Source: Lates calcarifer
Lineage: Eukaryota > Chordata > Actinopteri > Centropomidae
Length of the DNA: 64,000 nucleotides
Reading direction: 5' to 3'
NCBI RefSeq assembly: GCF_001640805.2
Contig: NC_066848.1
Span: forward strand, 24,097,012 to 24,161,011
Shown: piece by piece, positions 46,876-57,339 of the stretch
Numbering within the stretch: position 1 is the stretch's first letter
Layout of the letters: every line of letters begins with the position of its first letter
Position numbers and translations under genes: made by a program
The notes under the pieces: model-generated
What the model saw: only the letters and a program-made list of their open reading frames with translations
The model's database searches: none
What the model was told of the DNA's origin: nothing

Positions 46876-47045
46876 CCCACCCATATTTGTCATTCAAACC
46901 AGCTTTAATGGAGAAAGATCTATGCATATGTAAGTGACAGAGCTGGAAGCCCATTACTGGCATTCAGTGGAGCACTGTGGAGAGGCCCTCTCCAGGCTTG
47001 GATTACTGACCATTAGAGCTTATTTCTGCACCGTCTCCAGGCAAT
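46675..47045. promoter_or_regulatory. Candidate conserved non-coding element 5
   Basis: Two unique blocks flank a (TTTA)n tract. The left one (46675-46800) has CACCCAGGCGGCATCATGC and GGGCTAATGAGATTTAAGG. The right one (46895-47045) has CAGCTTTAATGGAGAAAGAT, CTATGCATATGTAAG (octamer-like) and GATTACTGACCATTAGAGC. The texture resembles an enhancer into which a microsatellite has grown. Inference only. Confidence 0.3.
46845..46871. repeat. (TTTA)n microsatellite
   Basis: About six to seven TTTA units. Confidence 0.95.
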
Positions 47046-47846
47046 TACCCCCCACCCTAACCCCCTCCACGTCCACCCCCAAACACACATACACATATTC
47101 ACACCCTATTCACCTCAGAAACATCTGCATCACCCACTCCCTTGTCCCATCACCCCCTCCTTGTTTTAACCATTTCACATCTTGAAGAGTCACATCTTGG
47201 AGTGTCTCTCACTGTCTGCGTGAATCACACATGCATGTTGTTCAAAGCCCCTTGTCTGCTCCCAGCATGGTGGCCTTGTGGGGGTGGAATGGCGGCGGCA
47301 ATGATGAAGATATTGATGATGATGATGGTTAGGCCAAGTCAGGAGAAAATAGCTCCCGCTGTGTACACGCACACCTGTAATTAATGTTGTCACCCAGGTT
47401 CCGCTTTCTTTCTAATGAAGCCACTGGAAAAAATGAAATAATGCACGGTGAGGAGTCAAGAAGTGGGTGGATTTGCATTTTGACAGTGGAAACATACAAT
47501 ATGTTTTGGCATGTGTATGTGACATGCGTGTGTGGAGGAGATGGAGAGAGAAGGGAAAGTTTATGGTCTTGGCTTTCTGTAAATTTATTTGGGTGCTTAT
47601 ATAAGTGAAGACGATGCAGTGCAGGTAAGGAAGAAATAGCGTGAAAAGTTGGAGAGGAAAGAATAACGACTTGAACTCAGTATGAGCATGTGTGCTTGTA
47701 TGGGTTTGTGTGTGTGTGTGTGGAGCCAGGTGAAGGCTTTGAGCGAGTTTGAGCTTTGGCCTTATAAGTGTGAGATGCACAGTAACCTAAAGGCTAGTTA
47801 AGATCCACATGACACTGGCCCAACTCCAGCAGCTGTGACCTATCTG

Positions 47847-47848
<2 letters not shown>

Positions 47849-47882
<34 letters not shown>
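47849..47882. repeat. (CA)n microsatellite
   Basis: About 17 CA units. Confidence 0.95.
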
Positions 47883-47883
<1 letters not shown>

Positions 47884-47928
47884 CCTCATGGGAAAAAAGG
47901 AAAATATTGTTGAGTCGCATGATTTGCA

Positions 47929-47931
<3 letters not shown>

Positions 47932-47968
<37 letters not shown>
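47932..47968. repeat. (CA)n microsatellite
   Basis: About 18 CA units, only 50 bp after the previous tract; the pair may be one interrupted locus. Confidence 0.95.
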
Positions 47969-47972
<4 letters not shown>

Positions 47973-48165
47973 TATTAAAACAGGAATAAAGCTTGAGTTG
48001 TAGTTTTGCATTATGGGGTTACAATGTAACAATGTAGCAGCTGAAGCTATGCTATGTAGCTGATGTGCACCTCCCCAAAAATGTCACAGTGTCGGGGGTA
48101 TGGCAGCCACAGATATACCATGGGGAGCCCTCAAGAACTGTAACTGCTTCTGATTTCGCCTACAG

Positions 48166-48212
48166 GTTTCTGATGCAAGTGAAGATGGTGTTCATAATGA
48201 AGACAACATCAA
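48166..48212 (+). other. Candidate short exon (unverified)
   Basis: Acceptor CTTCTGATTTCGCCTACAG ends at 48165; donor GTAAGCTG begins at 48213. The 47 bp are open in phase 0, the phase left by the candidate microexon at 46453-46485, and read VSDASEDGVHNEDNI plus two bases. The acidic, low-complexity content could be linker sequence. No downstream exon in a compatible phase was found: the next exon-like segment, at 49065-49090, hits a stop. Confidence 0.2.
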
Positions 48213-48838
48213 GTAAGCTGAGGAAAGACTCTGAGAGATCTCCACTGAAAACCTGCTGTCTCTGAATGCACTTAAACACAGTCACCTATTTAGTAATGAA
48301 AGTTACCGGGATGTAACTGTTGTACTGAGTATATCATAGCCCACAGTTGTTCTATAGAAACAACAAGAAGCATGATGCAGTGTGTTCATGTGTAATATAT
48401 CTGTCTACTGTTGCAGTGGTGCCATCAATGGATGGAATTTGACGCTGAACTAAAAATCAATGGCAGGACTCCCATTAACCCCTTGTGTGAAGCACAGATC
48501 TGGCTTAAGATGGTATTGTGTAAAAAAAAACCTGTTGTTGTATTGGCCAGAGGGTCTTAGCAGAGATAAAAAGAAATCCATACAGGTAATTTGAAAATAA
48601 CTGTTCCCGTCACAAGGTCATACTTTTGAAAGGTAAAGTCCTCAAAGACATTACATATACATAGTTCTTGATTTTAATAATAAAGTCACATCCATTAAAT
48701 AGTTATTATGATATTTCAGCCTGGAGGTGTTGGTGTCACTGACTGGCCACTGGCATAGCTAAAAATACACAATAAGAAGACTGCACCGTGCAGATTTGCA
48801 CATTAAAAAAAGAAGAACATTTGACAGGTACTCATTTA

Positions 48839-48839
48839 T

Positions 48840-48874
<35 letters not shown>
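48839..48874. repeat. (CA)n microsatellite
   Basis: About 17 CA units. Confidence 0.95.
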
Positions 48875-48875
<1 letters not shown>

Positions 48876-49765
48876 CATGTTGTGAAGCCAGTCTATCTCT
48901 GATGAAGTCGGCATGATGAAATTACTCCAGTACAAACACATCAAAAGTTGAGCACCTCAATTATTTAAAAGCACAGCAAGTGCATCGTTAAGGACACAGT
49001 AATTATCCTCAATCTTAATGAAGTTTTCATTAAGACATCTGCATTATGCTATCTGTCTCCACAGAGATTTAATATTCCCACTGTAGACAGGTAATGCCTA
49101 TGCTCCAGTCATTTATAATAGAAAAGCATTGTGAACTTATGAAAAGGTGTACTTTTAATCAGAAGCTGACAAAGGAGGGATTTGAGGTCCAAAAGGAGTT
49201 TAATTTCACTGCTATTCATTTTTAAGTGTTTTTTTTTCTAATTGAATCATCATTGTTCATTTGGTAGTTGACATAACAGGAAAAGTGAAATTATGATAAC
49301 ATTGTTAGACTCATTCAGTGGTACAGGACGGATATTTCATTTCACTGTTTGAGGAGGGGGTGCTGTGGGGACATACTGTAAAGTAATGTAGAGCAAACCC
49401 TCATTACTCCTATATGTATTGGACAATTGATAAGTGAATAACTTAAGGGTTGTATCAGCATGTTCAAATATTTTAAATAAACTTACCTGAGAATCGGTGA
49501 CTCTGTCTGTCCCTGCCTCTCTGCATCCAGCTGTGTTCTCTGTGTTGTCTTTATCTAATGGCACCATTATGAAACGTTTCCATTAGCACATCATTCCTTT
49601 CATATGAAGATGTTATCAAATTGCCTTTGATATTACTGGGGTCTTTCTACTTGGCGTTTCAGTGCACTGAAAAATGACTGGATGTCTGTTTTTCTTTTCT
49701 CTGCCATTTTAACTGTCCTGGCGGGCTGACAAACAGATGTGCATGTACGCGCACCCACGCTGCCA

Positions 49766-50259
49766 GGAGGCAGACACCCTCTGCACTTCTAAGAGTAGGC
49801 TTAAAACTTTCCTCTTTGATAAAGCTTATGGCTAGGGCTGGCTCAAGCTTGCCTGAATCATCTACTAGCTATGCTGCTGTAGGACTAGACTGCCCATGAT
49901 GGGACTTTCTGCAGGAGAAAGCAGAAAGGAGTCTGGATTTGTGATCACAAGCAACCTACTGCCCCCAAGATCCTGCTCAATATACATTATTGCTATTATT
50001 ATCATTGTTAACTCACTCTCTCTCAAACCCACCGGTCGAGGCAGATGTGTGCCTACCCTGAGGCTGATTCTGCTCAAGGTTCACAAGCCTCTTAAAGGAA
50101 GTTTTTCCTTGCCACCGTCACCAGGTGCTTGTTCATGGTGGGAACTGTAAATAATAATGTAAAGAGTACACAGTCCAGACCTGCTGTATACGAAAAGAGC
50201 CCTGAGATAACGTCTGTTGTGAACTGGCACTACATAAATAAAGCTGACTTGACTTGACT
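49766..50259 (+). mobile_element. Rex1/CR1-like LINE 3' UTR, 5'-truncated copy
   Basis: Starts abruptly at GGAGGCAGACACCCTCTGCA and matches the 3' UTR of the LINE at 26465 in order: GATAAAGCTTATGGCTAGGG, CCACCGGTCGAGGCAG, GGAAGTTTTTCCTTGCCACC, AGTCCAGACCTGCTGTAT, CTACATAAATAAAGC. It ends in GACTTGACTTGACT, a short tandem tail as is typical for this LINE group. It is a retrotransposition product truncated in the UTR, with no coding part. Confidence 0.85.
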
Positions 50260-51162
50260 CACACAGAGCCTGCAGGTTATTTACAGTAGCAGCAGTGAAG
50301 CAACACCCATTGACTAAAATGAAGCTCATATGCCTAATTAGATGATTTTTTTTTTTTAACCCAGAAACAGATCTCTAATATTTTGCTGTCTGCATGTAAA
50401 AGTTCAGAGTACAATGAAGCTTGCCAGACACATCCTTAATAGTTTATGCAACAAAATTAACAAAATTATATTACAGAGGCCACTTCACATGCAGTAACAT
50501 AATTGCATAGGGTAATTTAATCTTAAACATTATATTACAGAAATATTACTGTTACCATCTATAAAAGATTAAGTATTTTTATATGACACCAAAGTATCCT
50601 GTACCATAAAGTTTTGATGAGTTTTGTGTTGATGTGCAAGATTCAACATAATGGAACAAAATGCGTTCTGGTAACAATTATGAATGTGTTTTATTCTATA
50701 GAGTGCTATAGGTAGAGAAATGTCTGACACAAGCTTTGTTAAGTTAACATTAATTACTTGGAGGTCAGCCATCACTAACACATTGCCTGAGACTGCTTCA
50801 CATATGCCTCACGGCTGTTAAAATTGTTTTTGATAAATAGTATTATAGTAATTAAAGTTATATGGTATTGTTTGCTAAATTGATGGAGACAGCTCATTGT
50901 TTTTCCAAGGAGGGGTAGTCAAGACCTCTGCACCAAATGTCAATTTATTTTCAAAAGACCCGAGAAGGCAGAACTGAAATATGGTCGAAAAACATTTCAG
51001 TCACCAGCGATTCAGCACCTAAGGCTTCTTTATTTGACTGTCCTAGCCTATTTAATGAATAGTGACACAATGACATTAAAAGTCCAAAATAATGTGATCA
51101 CAAATATTAAAAATATTGTTTAAAGACTCGTGACTTCAAAAGCAGCAAAACTTTGTCCTGTC
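50260..51162. other. Non-coding sequence
   Basis: AT-rich; T-run at 50347-50358. Nothing is recognised. Confidence 0.6.
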
Positions 51163-51256
51163 TACAGTGTATTCAGGAGGTATTCAGACCCCTTCGCTTT
51201 TGTCAATTCATCAGTCTACACTCAATGTCCCATAATGACAAAGCAAAAACAGCACT
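51163..51256 (+). mobile_element. Tc1-like terminal fragment
   Basis: TACAGTGTATTCAGGAGGTA, TTCAGACCCCTTCGCTTTTG, then ATCAGTCTACACTCAATGTC and CCATAATGACAAAGC follow the same order as the left end at 14764. Only about 90 bp survive. Confidence 0.78.
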
Positions 51257-52660
51257 AACAATCAGACCAAAAACGTAGAGGTCAGGTCAGCCAGACACTG
51301 TTCACTGTTCACTGTTTACACTGTCAGTCTGACCCCTCATTATGAGGAAGCTGAGATTTGGAGGTTATCAGCTGCCATATCTGGTGATGATCAGATTTTC
51401 TCTCCTGCATAGATATTAGCTTTGGTTCTGTAGTAAGAACTAAGAGATACAGCTTTACACCTACGCTAACACCAACATTTTTTCATTGAGCGTACTGGAT
51501 GTTTACCCTGGAAGGAGCACCAAACTTCTCCATTAATGCTGTACTGTCCTCAAAGTGGGTTTCAGGGTTTCTGGAGTAAAAGGTAAAAACTTACTATAGA
51601 TACATTAATTCCTGCGAAGATAGAATTAGTACACAACTATTATTTCTAAGGGTCCAAACCTACTCTGTATTGTCCGGGTAGTACCAAACAGGCCTTTGTA
51701 TGTAGTGCAGTAACAGACATACAGTATGCAGGTAACTGTGGGTCAGAATGAGGTATTCTTTTTATCTCTGCCCTCTGTGGATCGTCCCCTTTCTGATGTC
51801 AAATGAGTCCTGGAATAAATAATTCTCCCTTCCCTACAAATTTGGCACTAGTGCAAAACTTGTGCTGCTGCGGTCCTGGGAGGCAAACAATGCTTGGAGG
51901 AAAGAGAGATGAGAGGAACTCAGTGGAAGTCTTTGATCCTGGAAGATATTAGTGAGAACCAAAGGAAAAGGTATGGCAAAAAAAAAAATACAGACATGTT
52001 CCATAAAATACAACTTGGAATCAAAATGCAAATCACATTGAGTGTTCTTTATATTTTTCTCCATTTTCTCAATCTCCCATTGTAATTAGCAATACCAGTA
52101 GTGTTTGTATTCCGCTAAAAGAAAAAAAAAAGCCTTTTCTTTTGGGTACAGGCAGGGGTGGGGGTGTCACTGAATATTTAGATCAAGAGGAAATGAGAAA
52201 TGCCTTTTCAAACTTGCGTCAACATATTTATGTCTCTCAAAATTAATGATAAAAGTAAAAAAAAAGGAGAAGAAAATAATCAAATGGGGGATTATGCAAG
52301 AGCACAGAAAATAAAAGGGAAAATAAAAGAGTGGATTAGACTGAAGTTTTTTTTATTTCCTCTTGCAATGGAAGTTTTTCTTTTTTTGAAATACATTGTT
52401 AATTTTTCCATCTTTGGCACATTATTGAGTTGTTTCCTCAGGGGTGATAGAGAATTGAGGGTGCCTCTTGCTGGGCTGAGCCTCTCTAATGATGCCTTTG
52501 TAAGGACGTCAGCACTGTGTTCAAAGGCAGAACTCCAGCCAGCTGACCCAGCCATTTACAACCTGACAATGAGCAGCTGTAATTGAAAAGTGTTGGAGGA
52601 AAGACACATGCACAGACACATACACTCACACACATGCTTGCACACACAAAGCCTACTTGA
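51257..52660. other. Non-coding sequence; possible conserved part at 52430-52590
   Basis: A-runs at 51980-51989 and 52120-52130. The part at 52430-52590 is unique and GC-balanced, crossed by open frames on both strands (plus 52200-52586, 128 codons; minus 52292-52555) without domains. No gene is called. Confidence 0.5.
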
Positions 52661-53040
52661 GATTAACTAGCTAACACTGTGTGTTCCAGTGCTCTTAAAT
52701 AGGCTATAATGCCACTCACAGACCCCTACCTGTTTAGCATGCTAACAAGCTAACAGAGCCTTTCCATTACTGTAACATGGGCTAATGCACCTCACACCCC
52801 CTTGTCCATCTAATAGAGGGTTATGCTAATAAGTGTCATTGTGTTGTGGTAATGTAACATGGCCTAATGCCATATAGCTCCCATAGCTTAAGTTCACGCT
52901 AACAAGCTAACAAGCTCAATCTGCTACTGTGATGAAGGCCTAAAGGGGTACATTGCCGCCTATTCAAACATGTGTTAAAATGCTAACGACCTAGTGCCTC
53001 AGTCCATTACTTAAACATACACTAATGCTAATAAAGCAGC
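52661..53040. repeat. Degenerate tandem array, ~80-bp unit, nearly five units
   Basis: A GCTAAC/GCTAAT word recurs at 52741, 52824, 52898 and 52982 (spacings 83, 74 and 84 bp), with a related TAACTAGCTAAC start near 52661. In each unit a GGCCTAATGCC-like word lies 38-41 bp further on (52702, 52781, 52862, 52937, 53021). Units also share CCATTACTGTAACATG. Divergence is high, so the array is old or under constraint. Confidence 0.7.
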
Positions 53041-53888
53041 CCTTATCACCATTAGGGGACAGAGCATTTCGAGGCCATGGTGCTTATATTTTGTAAAATT
53101 GACCATTTTCATAAAATCCCTAGTATTTCTGTTGCTTGAAACTGTAGCTGTATAACTGAAGCTGTAAATTAATGACAACAAAACACAAACAAAATAAATG
53201 TAAGATCTTCCTTCAGTTATAATGACACTAGCAAAATATACATTTCTGAACACATTAGCCCTGCGTTTGCCTGTAAGCATGATACAAAAACAATCTGTGT
53301 TCATGTAAAAAAAAAATTGCTTTATAAATCACAATTTTTTTTGAAAATGCTCTTGCAACATAGCTGCAGTCAAATCTGCCCTTTCATTAAGCTTCTAGGT
53401 TCTGCCTGGCCGAGTGAAGGGCTATCACACAGCAGACTCCTTGCCCTCAGAGTAGATAGATGTGTGTATTTGGCATCACATCCACCCATCCTTTCATCCT
53501 CTCTGTCCCCATCCTTTTCTCTGCCCCCTCCACCCCACACCACCCACTATCCAAATAGAGAGATCTGGAGGAGGTGGGGTGGCAAGGTGGCAGGCGCCCC
53601 AAATGTAAAGCGTACGCAATCACTCAGATACAAGTGGCACCGCTAAAAATTGCCTTCATATATCAGCTTATGGTTTACGTGCTGTGGCAGAAAGGACGGC
53701 AAAAGGTCAGGTGGAAAAACATATAGACGTGTCAGAGCCACTGCTCGGGGTGCCGGAGCTCTGGGTTGATGGCTGAGGAGATGCGTTTGGGTGTGTGTGT
53801 GTTTGTCTCTGAGTGCATGTATTTGTGTGTGTGTGTGTGTGTGTGAGACAAATTCAGGGATGCCAGAGAAGTGGTTGATGGGGGCCGA

Positions 53889-53911
53889 GTGTGTGTGTGT
53901 GTGTGTGTGTG
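53889..53911. repeat. (GT)n microsatellite
   Basis: About 11 GT units. Confidence 0.93.
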
Positions 53912-53959
53912 CTTGTTTTACTATATCTGTGGCTTCAGAAAACAGGGAGTCTACTGCAT

Positions 53960-54080
53960 TTGTGGGGTCCGACACTTTTGTGTGTTAGGGTTAAGGTTAG
54001 GCTAGAGAATGCATTATGTCACTGACCGGTCCCCACAACAAGTTTACAAGGATGTGTGTGTGTGTGTGTGTGTGTGTGAC
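53960..54080. repeat. Microsatellite-linked dispersed repeat
   Basis: TTTGTGGGGTCCGACAC, TTAGGGTTAAGGTTAGG, CCGGTCCCCACAAC and TTACAAGGATG run directly into (GT)n. A related piece lies at 55555-55690. Confidence 0.55.
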
Positions 54081-54303
54081 CACACACAGAATTTCAGAAA
54101 TTCATAAATAAAGATAAACACAGATTACATATTACATAAGTATATATGTATATTGTACAAACACAGAAACATGCTTCTCTCTTAGTCTATAGCCTCATTC
54201 CTGAACCTAAACCCTATCCATACATGCACCCATCATCATTAACCTTTACCCTCTCATCTTTACTTGCATGTTTTAAATTTTTAAGGAAGATATCCATATA
54301 TAT

Positions 54304-54305
<2 letters not shown>

Positions 54306-54351
<46 letters not shown>

Positions 54352-54359
54352 TTTTTTTT
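54306..54359. repeat. (TA)n followed by poly-T
   Basis: About 14 TA units (54306-54334), then about 25 T. Confidence 0.95.
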
Positions 54360-54744
54360 GGATCACTGACTGACATACTGTACTCAGATTCCAGTGGAGA
54401 GTTTGATTAGTTTCTGTCTTTTGCCATTTTGGTCACCAACTGTCTGTCCTCTCAAAGGTCAGCACTGTTGAGAAAGCTCACCATAAGTTGGTGTGAATTT
54501 GCAGGTTAGTGTTCACCAAAGTTGAACACAACGTAAAAATGAGCTAAGATGTAATTAGTCATGCAGCGAATCCACTAATTACAAGAATGCTACCGGAATA
54601 AATGAAATTTGCTGCAGTATTTGGCCATTTTTCAAAGGCAGTCTGACTAGGTGTGACTTTAGCAGCTCTGTGAGACAGTACTCGGGAACAGCAGTGCTTT
54701 GAGCTAAATGCTAATGTCAACAACTAAAATGCACACATTTTTAA

Positions 54745-55040
54745 AATGATTAATTAATGCACCTATTATTTTTTCAGTTAATCATTTGTTGTAATATATG
54801 GTCAGAAAATAGCAATCGCCATTCTCCAAAACCCACAGCATCATCTTCAGATGTCCTGTTTTGTCTGAACAACAGTCAAACATATTTAAAACACATTTAA
54901 AATCCTCATCACTGAAAAGCTGGAACTAGAGAGTGTTTTACATTTTTTGCTTGAAGGAGTTAAGCAGTTATCAAAATAAGTTCTCATAAATGTTCTGTAG
55001 ATAAGAAAAAAAAAATCAACTAATCCATTCAGCCCTAGAC
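54745..55040. repeat. Old palindromic-ended fish repeat
   Basis: Begins TGATTAATTAATGCACC and ends with ATCAACTAATCCATTCAGCC. Inside are TATGGTCAGAAAATAGC, CAGATGTCCTGTTTTGTC, GAAAAGCTGGAACTAGAGAG and TTTTTTGCTTGAAGG. I know these words from a widespread teleost repeat whose ends contain ATTAATCGATTAAT palindromes. Non-coding; probably a MITE. Confidence 0.65.
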
Positions 55041-55960
55041 TGAGGTCAACAGCAATCTCAGGAAGTCTAAAAAAATAGATATAGCCAAAAACACCAGAAA
55101 TAGCTAGGAAATAAAAATAAGATTATTTAATCAAACTACTATACCCAAAGTGAAGAATGAAATGTCTTTCTCAAGGCAGATGTTTTCATATTTTAACAAG
55201 TAATTGTACTTGAGCCAATGCAAAAAAAATGGTGGTTAAAAACTGTAGCCAGCAGACAGATTTTATGGACATGTTTTATGTATAAGTATATGATATGAAT
55301 ATGACTATGTTTGCTCATTTGCAAGCCAACACTTATCTTCAGTAGGAGGACACGAAGAGCTCATGCTGACAGCTAGATGAACACACTCAAGCTGGGCTGC
55401 TCTTGGGGGTGACTACTAAAACCATACCTGAACTGCATGGCTACACTGAGCCAAAGTGACTCTAGTGATTGTAGACAAAATAACTCATAAAGACAGACTG
55501 GGAATCTGGATGATAAGTGGTGAAATTTTGCTTTAAAATCCAATTTCAAACAGCAGACTAACCACAAACTCCAAACTTAATCTCAACCCAAAATCTGAAT
55601 CCTAAATCCATCTCTTGTCCTTTTTTCAGATTACTATCATGGTGAGGACATTTACCGGTATAAAAATAAACATGCACACACAAGCCAATGTATACACACA
55701 CACTACACACACCACGCACATAGGTATACACTGGATACTGTAACCTCTTGGTCGACCTCCGCTGACAAGACAGATCACTCCATTCATCTACGGGTGAGTG
55801 CACCGAGCGCTCCATTCATCTGCGGCTGAGTGGATCAGGCCAACCAGCATTTTTCACACTGGTGGCCCATGATGCATCTGGGGCTCTGGAGGAATGTCAC
55901 TGGCCTGAATGCCCTGATCTGTCATGAGGCCCAAGCTTCCATGCCACTCTATACACAGTG

Positions 55961-55993
<33 letters not shown>

Positions 55994-56342
55994 GTAGCAG
56001 GGTGGCCTGTTGGCTCAGGTTATAGGTGTGATTCTCAGTCCAGCTGGAGAGGGTTTGGCTAAGGTATTCAGTTGTCCTGCACACCCAATCAGAATGAATT
56101 CATTACTGTAGATTGACAAAAGTATTCATAAGACAGTACTTATTTATTTATTTTTTTATAAAGGATATGTCATCATGTAAGTGCTTTAATGCATAAAAAT
56201 ATATGACAAACACCTTTGTAACCTAATTAAAAAGTTTGATCTTTTAGTTTGTATTTACAATTTTAATATTTTAGTTCAAAACTTTTGAAAATATCTATAG
56301 GGTATTATTGAGGGCAGTGTTACTCAATTTATTCATCTTATG
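55041..56342. other. Non-coding sequence
   Basis: Includes a piece at 55555-55690 (ACTATCATGGTGAGGACA, TTTACCGGTATAAAAATAA leading into CA-rich sequence) related to the microsatellite-linked repeat at 53960, and (CA)n at 55960-55990. At 56000-56090 a GGTGGCCTGTTGGCTCAGG word might be a decayed tRNA-like SINE head. No gene is seen. Confidence 0.55.
55960..55990. repeat. (CA)n microsatellite
   Basis: About 15 CA units. Confidence 0.94.
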
Positions 56343-56556
56343 TACACTCACTGAGCACTTTATTAGGAACACCTGTACACCTGCTTATGCATACCATTAT
56401 CCTCCTAGGGAAATGCTAAAAACCTTCAATTAATGTTCACATCAAACATTAGAATGGAAAAAAAAGTGATCTCAGTGACTTTGATTGTTGCTGTCAGACG
56501 GACTGGTTTGAGTATTTCTGAAACTGCTGATCTCTGGGGATTTTCAGTGGTAGTAG
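56343..56556 (+). mobile_element. Mariner/Tc1-like element, 5' end
   Basis: Starts TACACTCACTGAGCACTTTA and continues TTAGGAACACCTGTACACC, a terminal repeat I recognise from a fish mariner/Tc1 family. It then reaches the start of the transposase frame (AGTGATCTCAGTGACTTTGA, GGTTTGAGTATTTCTGAAAC, CTGCTGATCTC). It breaks off about 210 bp in, so the helix-turn-helix part is partial and the catalytic domain absent. A second, different Tc1 lineage from that at 14764. Confidence 0.85.
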
Positions 56557-56569
56557 TATGAAAATAGGG

Positions 56570-57005
56570 TACTATGAGCTCTTAAAGATATGATGGTGCC
56601 TGACCAATGAGGGCTTTATAGGTGAGGAGGAAGATTTGAAATTAAGTTCTGGATTTTACGGGGAGCCAATTCAGAGAGGCTAACACAAGAGAAATATAAT
56701 CTTGTTTCCAAGGTCGTGTCAGTAATTGTGCTGCAGGGTTTTGAATCAACTGGACAGTCTTCAGAGACCTGTTGGGGCAGGCTGATAATGATGACTTACA
56801 ATAGTCCAGCCTAGAAGTAAAAAATTCCAAATGAATGGACTAGTTTTTTGTATCCTTTTGAGTCAGGATGTCCCTGATTTTTGCAATACTAAGCAGGTGA
56901 AAAAAGGTAGTCCTCGATGTTTGTTTTATGTTGGAGTTACGGGACATTTCCTGTCCAAAGGTAACTCTGAGATTCCTCATGGTGGAGCCAGACTTGTGTT
57001 CCATT
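56570..57005 (-). mobile_element. LINE reverse transcriptase C-terminal fragment
   Basis: On the minus strand the region 56642-56830 is open and reads FTSRLDYCKSSLSACPNRS, QLIQNPAAQLLTRPWKQDY and LASLNWLPVKSRT, the conserved C-terminal part of Rex1/CR1/L2-type reverse transcriptases. Upstream, 56840-57000 continues the family as a decayed frame (complement of TCAGGATGTCCCTGATTTTT, encoding a KIRDILT-like word). There is no start, no catalytic YADD motif and no tail in this fragment; it is a dead relic. Confidence 0.85.
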
Positions 57006-57339
57006 GTGGCATCTTTTTTATAACTTTAAAGAGAGAGAAAGGACATGCAGGGGAGAGAGGGGATCACATGCAAAAAAGCACCCAAATTAATGCAAGAAAT
57101 AAACATGACTGGCCTGTTGGGGTTTTTGGCACCTGACTGGTGAATTAGCACCACCAACTGTTGATATCCATTGGCCCAACTCCTAATATTCTCATACCAG
57201 CAGTGGGTGGACATTTACATGAATTCACATTTTCTTCTGGTGGTTTTCTGGAATTTTATTTAAAATTTGCATTAGATTTGAAACTTGGCTGCTCTCAGTC
57301 AGTGAGGTTATTGCTAGAGCTAGCAGCAAGATTTTGTTC
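57006..57339. other. Non-coding sequence between LINE relics
   Basis: No feature is recognised. It may be decayed LINE sequence. Confidence 0.5.

Larger units (their letters stand above)
47046..49765. other. Non-coding sequence with CA tracts and exon-like segments
   Basis: Three (CA)n tracts are annotated separately. Also present are GATGATGATGATGG at 47312-47328, the candidate exon at 48166-48212 (plus) and a possible first-exon-like frame at 49487-49567 (minus; see findings). No gene is recognised. Confidence 0.5.
53041..54305. other. Non-coding sequence with GT tracts
   Basis: Three (GT)n tracts lie at 53825-53846, 53889-53911 and 54053-54078. Around the last, the words TGTGGGGTCC and GGTCCCCACAACAAG with GTTAGGGTTAAGG match a common microsatellite-linked fish repeat. 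No gene is seen. Confidence 0.6.

Noticed and set aside
47910..47970. CRISPR-like or tandem array
   Set aside because: Simple CA microsatellites; no repeat-spacer structure occurs anywhere in the window.
49065..49090. 26-bp exon-like segment after ATCTGTCTCCACAG
   Set aside because: In the phase required by the upstream candidate it meets a stop, and the donor GTAATG is weak.
52200..52586. 128-codon plus-strand and opposing 87-codon minus-strand frames
   Set aside because: Both are open over the same unique sequence without domains; an AT-rich lysine-rich start argues against a gene. Kept only as a possible conserved segment.
55630..55641. 12-bp exon-like segment after CTTGTCCTTTTTTCAG
   Set aside because: It is part of a microsatellite-linked dispersed repeat, so the splice-like words are repeat sequence.
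56000..56090. tRNA-like SINE head
   Set aside because: Only a loose A-box-like word is present; the B-box is unconvincing and no SINE body follows.
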